Positions 7,500-15,727 of a stretch of DNA of 64,000 bases are shown here, piece by piece; within the stretch, counting starts at the first letter, position 1, and each line of letters opens with the position of its first letter. This stretch comes from SZUA-365 sp049663345. GTDB taxonomy: Bacteria; Bacteroidota; Ignavibacteria; SZUA-365. The notes beneath the pieces are model-generated. The model made no database searches, was not told where the DNA came from, and saw only the letters and a program-made list of their open reading frames with translations. Made by a program: the position numbers and the translations under genes. The stretch is from NCBI GenBank assembly GCA_049663345.1, contig JBATDG010000085.1, positions 44,738-108,737 on the forward strand, in the 5' to 3' direction.

Positions 7500-8503
7500 T
7501 CTTTCTTCCCTTCCAATCGTTTGATTTCCCTGTCGAAGTCCGAAATGTAGTCTACGTCCTGCCGCTGGCGATAGACCTCGTATTCACCCTCGGCTTTCAG
7601 CTTTGCCTCGAGTGCACTCACTTTGCCTTTGTCCTGCAGTATTGGGTAGTCCGACAGCTGCAGAAAGCTGTGCAGGAACTCCACCCAATCCGCCATTTTC
7701 ATCAATGTGCCGCGTAGAGCACGATTCTCAGCCAGGTCGAGGTACGCGGTAACGATGCGATTCAATTCCTGCACATGCGCCTCGTTAAGGTAGTTTTTCG
7801 CGACGGCTATGTCGGACTTCAAAATTTTTCCGTCCGGTGCATGCTTCCAAGTGGCAAGCCCCATGTGATTCTTCATCGCATCAGCAGAGGAATAGATTAG
7901 TTCCGCCGCTGTTTGTCCGGTGATCGCCCAATGGAGTTTATTCTGTACACTGGCAAAAAACTCCTGCGTGATCGGCGCATCGGCTTGGTAATCGATCGAG
8001 AGCGCATAGATATCGGTGATTTTCTGATAAAATCGCCTCTCGCTGGCCCGGATTTCCCGGATGCGCTCCAACAGTTCCTCGAAGTAATCCTTCCCAAACG
8101 TTTGTTTCCCGCGTTTCAGGCGCTCGTCGTCCATCACGAAGCCCTTGATGATGAACTCCCGCAGCATCTCTGTCGCCCAGATCCGAAATTGGGTAGCCTT
8201 ATAGCTATTTACGCGGTAGCCCACGGCAATGATGGCATCGAGATTGTAAAATTCGATCTCGCGGGCGACCTCGCGCACCCCTTCGGCACGAACTATTTCC
8301 ATTTTGGAAACAGTTGCCGCCTGCTTCAGTTCGCCGGTTTGGAAAATATTTTTCAGGTGCTTGTTGATTGCCGGGACTTTCACTCCGAACAGCTCGGCAA
8401 GCGCTTTCTGCGTCAGCCAGATGGTCTCGTCCTTGAGAAAGACCTCGATTTTCACCGCCCCATCCGACCCGGTGTAGAGGAGAAATTGATCCTGCTCTCT
8501 CAT
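7496..8503 (-). CDS. RhuM-family (virulence RhuM) DNA-binding-like protein
   Basis: The N-terminal half matches the RhuM family: IWLTQKALAELFGVKVPAIN, then HLKNIF, then GVREVAREIEFYNLDAIIAV with GYRVNS and FRIWATEMLREFI. The C-terminal half is helical. RhuM was named in a Salmonella pathogenicity island and is widespread next to type I restriction-modification genes; its activity is unknown. I chose the ATG at 8503 (MREQDQ, 335 residues) over the TTG at 8548. It is coupled by ATGA overlap to the hsdR-like stub, and no hsdM or hsdS is left upstream. Confidence 0.85.
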   Translation of the reverse strand: MREQDQFLLYTGSDGAVKIEVFLKDETIWLTQKALAELFGVKVPAINKHLKNIFQTGELKQAATVSKMEIVRAEGVREVAREIEFYNLDAIIAVGYRVNSYKATQFRIWATEMLREFIIKGFVMDDERLKRGKQTFGKDYFEELLERIREIRASERRFYQKITDIYALSIDYQADAPITQEFFASVQNKLHWAITGQTAAELIYSSADAMKNHMGLATWKHAPDGKILKSDIAVAKNYLNEAHVQELNRIVTAYLDLAENRALRGTLMKMADWVEFLHSFLQLSDYPILQDKGKVSALEAKLKAEGEYEVYRQRQDVDYISDFDREIKRLEGKKE

Positions 8504-8548
8504 GGTGTCAGGCCCGCTTTCATTGAAGGAGCAGCTGTATGTTTTCAA

Positions 8549-8912
8549 AAGCTATGAGATACATTGGTTGTTAAGCTAAGTGATGGTTTCCATATAGTCA
8601 AACCCGTCTTTCGGGTCATTGACTCGTTCAGATTCCGCAGGTTTTCCGAGGACGCTCCTGTTCATGTTCGCATCACACAGCTAGAGAAGCCCTCGAGATG
8701 CACACGGGGGACATTGCATTCGAACAAGGGAACAGCTGAAAAACAGTACAAATATGCAGTTGCGGACGGCTGGCGAGGTCAATATCTTTTTTTTGCCACA
8801 GCATTCCACATCTGTCGGCGGCGATTGAGTTTATCCCGCGTCCGAAATCCGTTTTCAAATGGTGACGCGGATTTTCTCAGTAGCGCATCTACCCTCATAA
8901 GGAGACTTCGCA
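8549..8912. other. Intergenic region, 364 bp
   Basis: No convincing gene on either strand. It lies between the divergent RhuM gene and the S74 fibre gene and should hold the promoter of the latter, which has a good ribosome binding site (AAGGAG about 10 bp before ATG 8913). Confidence 0.5.
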
Positions 8913-10118
8913 ATGAAAAGAACTCTCGGGATACTTGCCTGCGCCCTGCTACTCACAGTAATCCCACTCCGGGCACAGGACATAGTATCGCAACTCTCAG
9001 GGAACAGCAGCAGTCAGGGATTCACAGTCAAGAACAACGCGAATACCTCGCTCTTCACTGTACGCGGGGACGGGAACGTGGGGATTGGCACAACGACGCC
9101 GAGTGCTCTTCTGACAGTATCCGGGTTGGATGGATTTCTGGTAACGGGGACCGCTGGTTCCGGTTCAATACCAGCTACCGGGGCGGGTACACGGATGATG
9201 TTCTACCCGAACAAAGGAGCTTTTCGTGCCGGGGAGGTAACAGGCACTCAATGGGATGATAGTAACATCGGTCTCATGTCCAGCGCGATAGGGTATCAAA
9301 CCACCGCCAGCGGGAATGCCTCCACCGCGATGGGATTCAACAGCACCGCCAGCGGTAGTGCCTCCACTGCAATGGGAGGCACCTGCACCGCCAGCGGTAG
9401 TGCCTCCACTGCAATGGGATCCAACTGCACCGCCAGCGGGGACTATTCCACCGCATTGGGAAATTATGTCAACACTGGTTCAAAATCCGGCTCGTTCGTC
9501 ATCGGAGACCATAGCACGACGAGTACGTTCTCCGCAGGTTCAGTCAACCGTTTCTACGGCAGATTTGGCAATGGATACTGTCTCTACACGAACAGCACAT
9601 GTACAGTCGCCGCCATTTTATACGGAAACGCGAACTCGTGGGCCACGCTGTCGGATGTCAGGAAGAAAGAACGATTCCTGCCTGTCGAGGGCGAATCTGT
9701 ACTGGAGCGCTTTCGCGATCTCCGGCTGGGAACATGGAATTACAAGAGCCAGAGTGCCGAACTCATCCGACATTACGGCCCGATGGCTCAGGAATGGTTC
9801 GCTGCCTTCGGACACGACGGCATAGGGACTATCGGAAACGACACCACACTCGCATCCGCCGATGTCGACGGCGTGTTGTGCATTGCCGTACAGGCACTGG
9901 AGAAACGGACAGTTGCGATGCAGGAGCAGCTGAAAGAAAAGGATGCGGAGATCGCGCAGCTCAAGTCGCAACTTGCAGAGACTTCGCAGCTCAAGTCACA
10001 ACTTGCAGCCCAGCAGCAAGAGACGGATCAGCGGTATGCCGAGCTGGTGAAGATGGTCCATGCCCTGCAGCAGGACCGGCAAGGACAGGATCAACGGCAG
10101 GTTATGCTTCTCAAGTAA
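8913..10118 (+). CDS. Secreted fibre protein: YadA-like head repeats plus S74 intramolecular chaperone
   Basis: A signal peptide (MKRTLGILACALLLTVIPLR, cleavage after AQ) is followed by a GNVGIGTTTPSALLTVSG motif typical of tail-fibre and trimeric surface proteins. Four 14-residue YadA-head-like repeats (TASGxxSTAMG) occupy residues 131-186. At residue 247 begins an S74 endosialidase-type chaperone domain: LSDVRKKERF, where Ser247 is the expected self-cleavage serine, then LGTWNYK, IRHYGPMAQEW and DGVLCIAVQALE. The domain ends in a coiled coil (residues ~330-401). Such proteins trimerise and auto-cleave after folding. A frameshifted T9SS-protein fragment begins right after the stop. Confidence 0.85.
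   Translation: MKRTLGILACALLLTVIPLRAQDIVSQLSGNSSSQGFTVKNNANTSLFTVRGDGNVGIGTTTPSALLTVSGLDGFLVTGTAGSGSIPATGAGTRMMFYPNKGAFRAGEVTGTQWDDSNIGLMSSAIGYQTTASGNASTAMGFNSTASGSASTAMGGTCTASGSASTAMGSNCTASGDYSTALGNYVNTGSKSGSFVIGDHSTTSTFSAGSVNRFYGRFGNGYCLYTNSTCTVAAILYGNANSWATLSDVRKKERFLPVEGESVLERFRDLRLGTWNYKSQSAELIRHYGPMAQEWFAAFGHDGIGTIGNDTTLASADVDGVLCIAVQALEKRTVAMQEQLKEKDAEIAQLKSQLAETSQLKSQLAAQQQETDQRYAELVKMVHALQQDRQGQDQRQVMLLK
9303..9468 (+). repeat. 42-bp tandem repeats, four copies (YadA head motif)
   Basis: Each unit starts ACCGCCAGCGG and contains CCTCCAC(C/T)GC(G/A)ATGGGA; the units encode TASGxxSTAMG. The middle copies are almost identical at DNA level, suggesting recent expansion. Confidence 0.85.
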
Positions 10119-10119
10119 C

Positions 10120-10345
10120 CCTGGCTACGGCACGATCACCTACCCGAACGTCAACAGCATCTGCCGGGCTGTAGTGATTCCGGTGGAACTCATCCGATTC
10201 TCGGCCTCGCAGGTCCATGGCAGTGTGCTGCTCGCATGGAGTACGGCCGCGGAGACCAACAGCTACGGATTCGAAGTACAGCGGAAAACGGAACGCGGTG
10301 ACTGGTCCACACTCGGATTCACACCGGGTCACGCTGGGTCTCCGG
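10120..10345 (+). pseudogene. Fragment of a T9SS-type protein (pre-CTD linker)
   Basis: Read in the +1 frame relative to the fibre gene: GYGTITYPNVNSICRAVVIP, then VELIRFSASQ, LLAWSTAAETNSYGFEVQR and WSTLGFTPGHAGS. This is the linker commonly found just before the T9SS sorting domain; the gene at 2029 has an equivalent VIPVELSSLEA...NNLGFFIQRR. The sorting domain is missing and the sequence runs straight into a dispersed repeat. It is a truncated gene end recombined with the repeat. Confidence 0.7.
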
Positions 10346-10426
10346 TCAGGACGCCGTCAGCAGATTTCTCAGCTGATCCCACTCGTTCAAAATAAGCATC
10401 ATCTCCACCGGCGGGTTAAAGCACAA
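10346..10426 (-). repeat. Dispersed repeat R2, copy 1
   Basis: On the minus strand it encodes NPPVEMMLILNEWDQLRNLL followed by TAS and a stop. The same text in diverged form ends at 15241, 25085 and 25211. It is probably the conserved 3' end of a gene or mobile module of unknown type. Confidence 0.6.
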
Positions 10427-10490
10427 GTTGCGGAATGAGGCTATGAACCCCCGCAAGAAAAGGTCCCTGATGGGGCCTTTTTTCGTTGGT
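10427..10490 (+). repeat. Dispersed repeat R1, copy 1, with terminator hairpin
   Basis: GTTGCGGAATGAG, CTATGAACCCCCGCAA, then a terminator hairpin (GAAAAGGTCCC / GGGGCCTTTTTT, 10457-10483). The same module occurs at 13707 and 15313, and its first 25 bp at 27196. Confidence 0.75.
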
Positions 10491-10872
10491 TCTGGCCAAC
10501 GTGACCAAGCAGTGGGACGTTCAGCAGGACCCGAATCGTCGTACAGAAGTAGCAATCGCAGTAGCAATGTACAGGACAGTCAAAACTGCCTTCGCCGAAC
10601 GTTGGGATTGGATGCTGCAGACGGGGCATCGCAGCCTGGCTGTTGTTTCCCGCTACAACCGTAACCAAGTGCAATTCCGAAACAACGCTGTGTATCGCCT
10701 CAGATTGTAGTAAATATGTGGCGTTTCAGCATGTTTTTAGCCATGCTTCGCTGCAAAAAGGAAAGTATTCTGAACTCCCTTGCCATTTAGGAAATTTATT
10801 CCTAACATTGGCTTCCATGTGGAAACAATTCCATCGAAAGTAGTGTTTTGATCAGTAGCGAAGAGTGAGTCA
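10491..10872. other. Unassigned stretch upstream of the toxin-antitoxin pair
   Basis: A 74-codon frame (10486-10710, +) is open but matches nothing I recognise and starts inside repeat R1. I see no confident gene here. The last ~150 bp presumably carry the toxin-antitoxin promoter. Confidence 0.4.
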
Positions 10873-11226
10873 ATGTGGCCGATTGATTTGTCCCTGGCCA
10901 AAAAGGCACAAGGTAAATCATACAATAAGAAACACCCACGAGAGTTCGCAGCCTGTTTCAAGAACCTGGATCGGATTCGGCAGTTCCTCTGCGAGAACAT
11001 GCGACCAAATCAGATTGAAGTAGGCTTCTTCAAGCATGAGGGCGGTTCTGTGTATCGAATAGCGCAAACAGGAGTGCCAAACGCGCAAGAAACACGGCTC
11101 TATGTCTATTTCGACGAAGCGGCACAGGTGGTCTATGTGCTTGGGATCGGTGATAAATCAACCCAATCACAGGATATCACCTTATACAAGAAGGTAGTTA
11201 GCAAGAAATTTACGGAGAAAACTTAA
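10873..11226 (+). CDS. Probable RelE/HigB-superfamily toxin
   Basis: The protein has 117 residues. The first half carries KKHPREFAACFKNLDRIRQFL. The second half holds the most telling part: GSVYRIAQTG, ETRLYVYFDE and VYVLGIGDKSTQSQDI, a pattern shared with RelE/HigB-type ribosome-associated mRNA interferases (RLYVY...VLTIGDK..Q.DI). The downstream XRE antitoxin gene begins 20 bp after the stop, so the toxin-first order matches HigBA-like modules. Start codon and superfamily are inferred from sequence alone. Confidence 0.6.
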   Translation: MWPIDLSLAKKAQGKSYNKKHPREFAACFKNLDRIRQFLCENMRPNQIEVGFFKHEGGSVYRIAQTGVPNAQETRLYVYFDEAAQVVYVLGIGDKSTQSQDITLYKKVVSKKFTEKT

Positions 11227-11246
11227 TAATGACACCGGAGGTCAAT

Positions 11247-11813
11247 ATGTCTAAGCGATTCACTGACACCGCTACAGCTGCTGCGTATTTCGCTGATGAC
11301 GACGAAGTGCAGCAGCTAGTACAAGAAGAAATCTCACAGAGCGAGCTTGCAACGCTCCTAACCTCTCTTCGGTTACGCAGGGATATCAAGCAGAAAGACG
11401 TAGCGAAGTCATTAAACCGCACAGCTAGTAATCTTTCGAAACTCGAGAGCGGGAACGATGACTCATGGACATGGCCACTTATTCGTGACTATGCTATGGC
11501 TGTCAAGTTCAATCCTATCCTTCTTTTTGAACCAATCGATGCCCCTGCGTCAGAGCTCATCAAGTTCCACGTATTCGAGATCAGAAACCGGCTCGAAGAA
11601 TTGAAGCAACTGGCCGTTAAGCTCGGTACGGAGGACGACATTACGAAGCAAATCAATGAATTCTACGGGGAAGTTCTCTTTAACTTCTTGGCTAAATTCG
11701 AAGAAGCCTACGAAGGATTCCCTCGTTCATCCGGAAGGGCAAGACAGCCGCAACATCAGGCTCACACCGAGAATCCGGCGCCACTCCCAATGGCTGCCTT
11801 TGTAACGGAGTAA
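11247..11813 (+). CDS. XRE-family antitoxin-like regulator
   Basis: The chosen start (ATG 11247, MSKRFTDTATA) has a strong GGAGGT ribosome binding site six bases upstream; the earlier ATG at 11229 lacks one. A helix-turn-helix lies at about residues 36-90: LLTSLRLRRDIKQKDVAKSL, then NRTASNLSKLESG. A helical region and a Pro/Ala/Gln-rich tail follow. At 188 residues it is much longer than usual HigA antitoxins (~90-130), so the C-terminal half may bind the toxin or another partner. It probably represses its own operon. Confidence 0.75.
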   Translation: MSKRFTDTATAAAYFADDDEVQQLVQEEISQSELATLLTSLRLRRDIKQKDVAKSLNRTASNLSKLESGNDDSWTWPLIRDYAMAVKFNPILLFEPIDAPASELIKFHVFEIRNRLEELKQLAVKLGTEDDITKQINEFYGEVLFNFLAKFEEAYEGFPRSSGRARQPQHQAHTENPAPLPMAAFVTE

Positions 11814-11834
11814 GTAATGCTGGTAACGCAACTC

Positions 11835-11945
11835 GAAAATTGACCCCCTCCGGTAACCGAAAACTGACCCCTCTGAGCTAGCCATTTCCTGCGACATTGG
11901 AGCTTATCTCAGCGAGGAAGAAAGGATGCCAACCTTCAGAGAATA
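11835..11945. mobile_element. Possible IS21-like end remnant
   Basis: GAAAATTGACCCC (11835-11847) and GAAAACTGACCCC (11859-11871) are near-identical 13-mers 24 bp apart, embedded in the GGTAACCGAAAACTGACCCC style of IS21-family ends. An AAAGG ribosome binding site and ATG at 11926 read only six codons before a stop. If this is an insertion sequence, only one end survives. Confidence 0.35.
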
Positions 11946-12164
11946 AACAGTTGGGATCAGACTGAACCTTTGGCGGATCGTGATACATCCGACTGTTCGG
12001 ACCATGATGCTCCCCTTCTTGAACATCTGGGGGATTGACGTCTATTGAGAGGCTTTTTCGTTTTATACCGATCGGGCAGGGTAACTACTATTGACAGTGA
12101 GTGCGGGACGTCGCATATTCCAGAAGATAAAAGAAATAATAGCCCGTAATTCTGGAGATGCGCC
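11946..12164. other. Leader region upstream of secreted gene
   Basis: No gene seen. The last ~40 bp (ending TTCTGGAGATGCGCC before ATG 12165) and the first ~50 bp of the gene reappear at 25005-25075, so this is the conserved front end of a duplicated gene. Confidence 0.45.
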
Positions 12165-13676
12165 ATGCTTTGGTGTCGAACACGCAATCTCTTGCTAGCC
12201 GCGATTGTTCCTCTCGTACTTACCTGCGCTCTGAAAGCCCAGACCGTTGAACGACGGATAAGTTGGGCTGACCAGGAAGCCAAGGCGTCCTGGCCGGTTC
12301 GAATCGCGGTCTCGACTGACGGGCTTCGATGCATCACGTGGGAAAACGGATCCTGCGTCCTCGAAGCGGATTGGTCGCTGCGCGACAGTATCCGTTCGTT
12401 TGCCGCGATCGACGGCTGCATGTACGCTAATGGGGACGGCGGTTTCGCCTTCCTCCGCAGCCTAGATTCGACGTGGGTTGATTCCGGTTTTCGCCATTGG
12501 TCGAAGATGTACCACTTCGATGTCCGCATGGAAGGGGAATCCGTATCCATCAGCGATACCATGTTTCATTCGCTCAATTACTCCGAGCAAGGCCCTGATT
12601 TCGCCACGTACCAAGAGTCGCCGCGCCGCATCTTTTTCGCCCGGTCACAGCAAGGCGTTCTCGTCAGTGCGGTGTTCGACACGTACTGGAGTCCTGGCCA
12701 ACTATACTACGAGAATCATGAGCCGCGTTGGACATACTGGCCGAACGGAGAAGAGGCATTCGAGTACACAGGACCGAGAAACGATGTCACCTGGCCGTTC
12801 CGGGTCGGCAATGACCTGCTGCTCGCTGCCATGACAGAAGGAGGTGTGCCGCATCTGCTCCTGCGCAAACGGATCCACAAGCCGGACAGGGAACTCCTGA
12901 TTCTGCAGCGCCTGGATCCGCGGACCGGCGCCATCGACAGCGTTCGCGTGCTCGATACGCTCGCGGCCGCGATGGACGACCGTCTCTCCGTATTCATTCC
13001 CTACGACGACGGGAAGGCCGATGTGCTCTGCCTCCTGCCGGATTCCGATACGCTCGAGCTGCGTCGCTATGGAGCGGATGATCGTCTCATCGAAGAACGC
13101 ATCCTGTGCCCGGAGATCCGCATCCGGGAGCACTTCCCGGCAGTGACGCATGAACGCCTCAACGATGGAACCCATCTGCTGCTCTGGAGCCGCGTGGAGG
13201 CCGGCGATACCACGCGCTTGTATGCGCAGGCTTTCGATGCGGACTGGAACGTCCTGCGCGCGCCGCAGCGAGTCTCCGATGTCAACACGCTCACGCAGGT
13301 CATGGGTGGTCTTGCTGTCCGTAAGGATGTGGTGGACATCGCGTGGCTGGACAGCAGGGACTCCATCCCGGCCATCTACGTGAAAAACCTGCCAATAGAT
13401 CGTCTTACGACGCTTGCCGAAGTCTCCCCGAGCAGACCAACCGCGATCACAGTCTTTCCGAATCCGGTCCCGCATGGATGCACGTCCGTCTCGGTGCTTC
13501 CATCTGCATCCTCGGGGAGTGCTGCATCGATCCGAGTGGTTGACATCCTGGGCCGTGTGCGTCTTTCCCTTCCAGCAGGGAGGTCTATCCCAATCAGCGG
13601 GCTGACCGCAGGTATATACCTGGTAGAATATTCGGAGAACGGCGCCCGGTCCTCAGTGAAACTCCTCGTTGAATAA
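12165..13676 (+). CDS. Secreted protein of unknown function with T9SS sorting domain
   Basis: A signal peptide (residues 1-26, LLLAAIVPLVLTCALKAQ) precedes a ~400-residue body with no domain I recognise. The body is rich in Trp and Arg-Asp strands (for example YDDGKADVLCLLPDSDTLEL), suggesting a beta-rich, perhaps propeller, fold. The last ~73 residues form a T9SS sorting domain: FPNPVPHGC, VVDILGRVRLSL, LTAGIYLVEYSENG. A repeat R1 with a terminator starts 30 bp after the stop. A truncated paralogue of its first ~20 codons is at 25021. Confidence 0.75.
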   Translation: MLWCRTRNLLLAAIVPLVLTCALKAQTVERRISWADQEAKASWPVRIAVSTDGLRCITWENGSCVLEADWSLRDSIRSFAAIDGCMYANGDGGFAFLRSLDSTWVDSGFRHWSKMYHFDVRMEGESVSISDTMFHSLNYSEQGPDFATYQESPRRIFFARSQQGVLVSAVFDTYWSPGQLYYENHEPRWTYWPNGEEAFEYTGPRNDVTWPFRVGNDLLLAAMTEGGVPHLLLRKRIHKPDRELLILQRLDPRTGAIDSVRVLDTLAAAMDDRLSVFIPYDDGKADVLCLLPDSDTLELRRYGADDRLIEERILCPEIRIREHFPAVTHERLNDGTHLLLWSRVEAGDTTRLYAQAFDADWNVLRAPQRVSDVNTLTQVMGGLAVRKDVVDIAWLDSRDSIPAIYVKNLPIDRLTTLAEVSPSRPTAITVFPNPVPHGCTSVSVLPSASSGSAASIRVVDILGRVRLSLPAGRSIPISGLTAGIYLVEYSENGARSSVKLLVE

Positions 13677-13706
13677 GGTTTTCAAAGCCGCGTGCAAGAG
13701 GTCTGT

Positions 13707-13765
13707 GTTGCGAAATGAGTCTATGAACCCCCGCAAAAAAAGGTCCCTTACGGGGCCTTTTTGCT
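13707..13765. repeat. Dispersed repeat R1, copy 2, with bidirectional terminator
   Basis: GTTGCGAAATGAGTCTATG then AACCCCCGCAA, followed by the hairpin AAAAAGGTCCC (13737-13747) / GGGGCCTTTTT (13752-13762). It separates two convergent genes and could terminate both. Beyond it, the homology with copy 3 continues into the ATPase coding end. Confidence 0.75.
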
Positions 13766-15036
13766 TACAGTTCCCATAGCGTGCTGAGCGGTACAGCGAG
13801 CATGTTTGCTGTACCGAGGGGGAGAATGTCCTTTCCGGCATAGAGGAGGAAACCGCCCTGAAAATGCTTCCCGCATCGTCGGGCCAAAAGTTCAAGGCCA
13901 TGGCCATCTTTCCGGTTGACTGAGCTTGAGGCCTTCACCTCTATGCCCCAGGTCTTTTGACCCCGGGTTATAACCAGATCCACTTCATTTCCGTCCTTAT
14001 CACGATAGTGCCAGAAACGAAGATCCGGGTCTGTCCATTCTGCCTGGGCAATGATCTGCTGGACTACGAAGGACTCAAGAAGATGGCCCATCCGCTCACG
14101 CTGTTCAAACCAGTCTGCCGCAGTATAATCCGCCAGGGTCGCTGCAAGTCCGCTGTCAATCACATGTATCTTCGGGGTTTTGATCAACCTGTGTCCGGGA
14201 TTGTTATGCCATGCAGGGAGTCTCCGAATGAGGAAGAGACGCTCAAGTACGACGAGGTAATGGTCGATTGTTTCCCTGTGCATGCCGAGTCCGCGTGCAA
14301 CGTCGCTCGCATTCAGGAGCTCCGCCGTGCGAAGGGCCAGCAATTCAAGCAGCCGTGACAGTTCATTGCTGTCCTTGATGCGCGCGATATCGCGGACATC
14401 ACGATCGATCAAAGATCGAAGATACTGTCGGTGCCAGCGGCGGGCCCGGGACGGAGTTCTGCTGTTTGGTTCAGGGTATCCACCGGCTATGAGCCGCTCC
14501 GCAAGTGAGATCCTTCCATCCAGTTCCTTACCAATCCCGGGTTTCAGCGCACCGTCGAGCAGTACGCGAAGGAAATTCCCGGGATTCCTTTACTTCTCCG
14601 ACTCGGCAAGCGGATGGAGATGAACGACCTCCATGCGACCAGCCAAAGATTCTGAAACCTGCGGCAAAAACAGGAGGTTGGCCGATCCCGTCAGGAGAAA
14701 ACGACCTGGTCGTCTGTCTTTATCCACTGCCCTCTTGATTTCCGTGAGCAATCCCGGAGCGCGCTGAACCTCATCCAACGTCACTCTATCCGGAAGCCCG
14801 CGAATAAAACCGGTAGGGTCGTCCAAAGCAAGGTGAAGATAGTTCTGCTCATCAAGGCTGATGTACCCACGATCCGGATCAAGACTTCGTGCTAGCGTGG
14901 TCTTCCCGCTCTGCCGGGGACCCAACAAACACACTACCGGCGTGTCGATCATCGCCTCAGCGAGCACCCTCGCAATTGTGCGGGGATAGATGTCTATTTT
15001 CTCTGCCGGGTGAATGGTTTCCATAGGCTTCGCCAT
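13765..15036 (-). pseudogene. AAA_14/DUF4143 ATPase gene interrupted by one in-frame stop
   Basis: The N-terminal half has the Walker A motif GPRQSGKTTL, then GYISLDEQNYLHLA, the Walker-B-like VTLDEVQRAPGLL and the sensor LLTGSANLLFL. The C-terminal half is a classic DUF4143/PD-(D/E)XK-like part: WHNNPGHRLIKTPKIHVIDS, FWHYRDKDGNEVDLVI and GIEVKAS. Both halves are in the same reading frame, separated only by a TAA at 14590-14592; the segment after it (GNFLRVLLDGALKPGIG...) aligns with the family. Without that codon the gene would encode ~423 residues, the normal family length. These ATPases are common, often duplicated accessory genes of unclear function. Confidence 0.8.
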
Positions 15037-15066
15037 CGCCTGATTGGCAAGTGTTGTCTCGTCTAT

Positions 15067-15175
15067 TTGTCGGTTACTATTCCATCTAATTGCTGTTTGT
15101 AGTGCCGTCTGATTGTCGGTTATAATGCCGTCTAATTGCTGGTTATAGCGCCGTTTGATTGTCGGTTATCTCTGC
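15067..15175. repeat. 23-bp alternating tandem repeat, about 4.7 units
   Basis: Units start at 15067, 15090, 15113, 15136 and 15159, and alternate between TTGTCGGTTA... and TTGCTG(G/T)TT...; most end GCCGTCTAA or GCCGT(C/T)TGA. The same A-B pair occurs once at 25150-25195. The 46-bp higher-order period suggests duplication of an A-B dimer. It lies just upstream of the ATPase pseudogene start. Confidence 0.8.
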
Positions 15176-15240
15176 TCAGCACAGTATACATCAAGGCCGT
15201 GGATAATGCAAACATGCCCCCATATTTCTTGCCTCATGCC

Positions 15241-15312
15241 GTAACCAGCAGCGTTCTCAGCTGATCCAGCTGGTTCAAAATAAGAACCATCTCGATCGGT
15301 GGGTCATAAATA
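15241..15312 (-). repeat. Dispersed repeat R2, copy 2
   Basis: On the minus strand it reads DPPIEMVLILNQLDQLRTLL then VTA and a stop, matching the copies at 10346, 25085 and 25211. It is followed at once by R1 copy 3, the same R2-R1 order as at 10.4 kb. Confidence 0.6.
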
Positions 15313-15370
15313 AGTTGCGGAATGAGTCTATGAACCCCCGCAAAAAAAGGTCCCTTACGGGGCCTTTTTG
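15313..15370 (+). repeat. Dispersed repeat R1, copy 3, with terminator
   Basis: GTTGCGGAATGAGTCTATG then AACCCCCGCAA and the hairpin AAAAAGGTCCC (15344-15354) / GGGGCCTTTTT (15359-15369). It is nearly identical to copy 2 and, like it, lies downstream of ATPase coding sequence on the minus strand. Confidence 0.75.
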
Positions 15371-15590
15371 CTTACAGTTCCCATAGCGTGCCGAGCGGTA
15401 CGGCGAGCATGTTCGCCGCAGCGAGAGGGAGAATGTCCTTTCCGGCATGGAGGAGAAAACCGCCCTGAAAATGCTTTCCACATTGCCTGGATAAAAGTTC
15501 GAGTCCGTGGCCATCCTTCCGCATGAATTTTCGGGGTTTTGATCAACCGGTGTCCGGGATTGGTATGCATGCAGGGAGTCCGTCAAAACG
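15371..15590 (-). pseudogene. Remnant of a second DUF4143 ATPase copy with internal deletion
   Basis: Minus-strand translation gives HTNPGHRLIKTPKIH joined directly to KDGHGLELLSRQCGKHFQGG, then FLLHAGKDILPL and a LGTLWEL end. Compared with the copy at 13765-15036, about 100 codons between KTPKIH and the KDGHGLELL region are gone, as is the whole AAA part. The ends are ~85-90% alike, so the duplication is fairly recent. Confidence 0.7.
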
Positions 15591-15727
15591 GTGGGTCCTT
15601 GATTGACATTTCCAACTAGTAAATCATACTGACATTTTTGACGAAGAATAACAGATGGTTGAATCCGTTTCGCTTGGAGAGAGAGCGGACAGCCGGACTT
15701 GTCAAGCAGGACAAATCGATATGAAAT

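Noticed and set aside
8564..9259. 231-residue frame overlapping the S74 gene start
   Set aside because: Overlaps the well-supported fibre gene in another frame and has no recognisable domain.
12702..13475. 257-residue frame on the minus strand
   Set aside because: Shadow of the T9SS gene at 12165, which has a signal peptide and sorting domain.
13707..13735. Integron attC site in repeat R1
   Set aside because: TTGCGG/CCGCAA can pair, but the core does not fit GTTRRRY/RYYYAAC and no integrase gene is present.
15067..15175. CRISPR-like array
   Set aside because: Repeat units are contiguous, alternate between two types and have no spacers.
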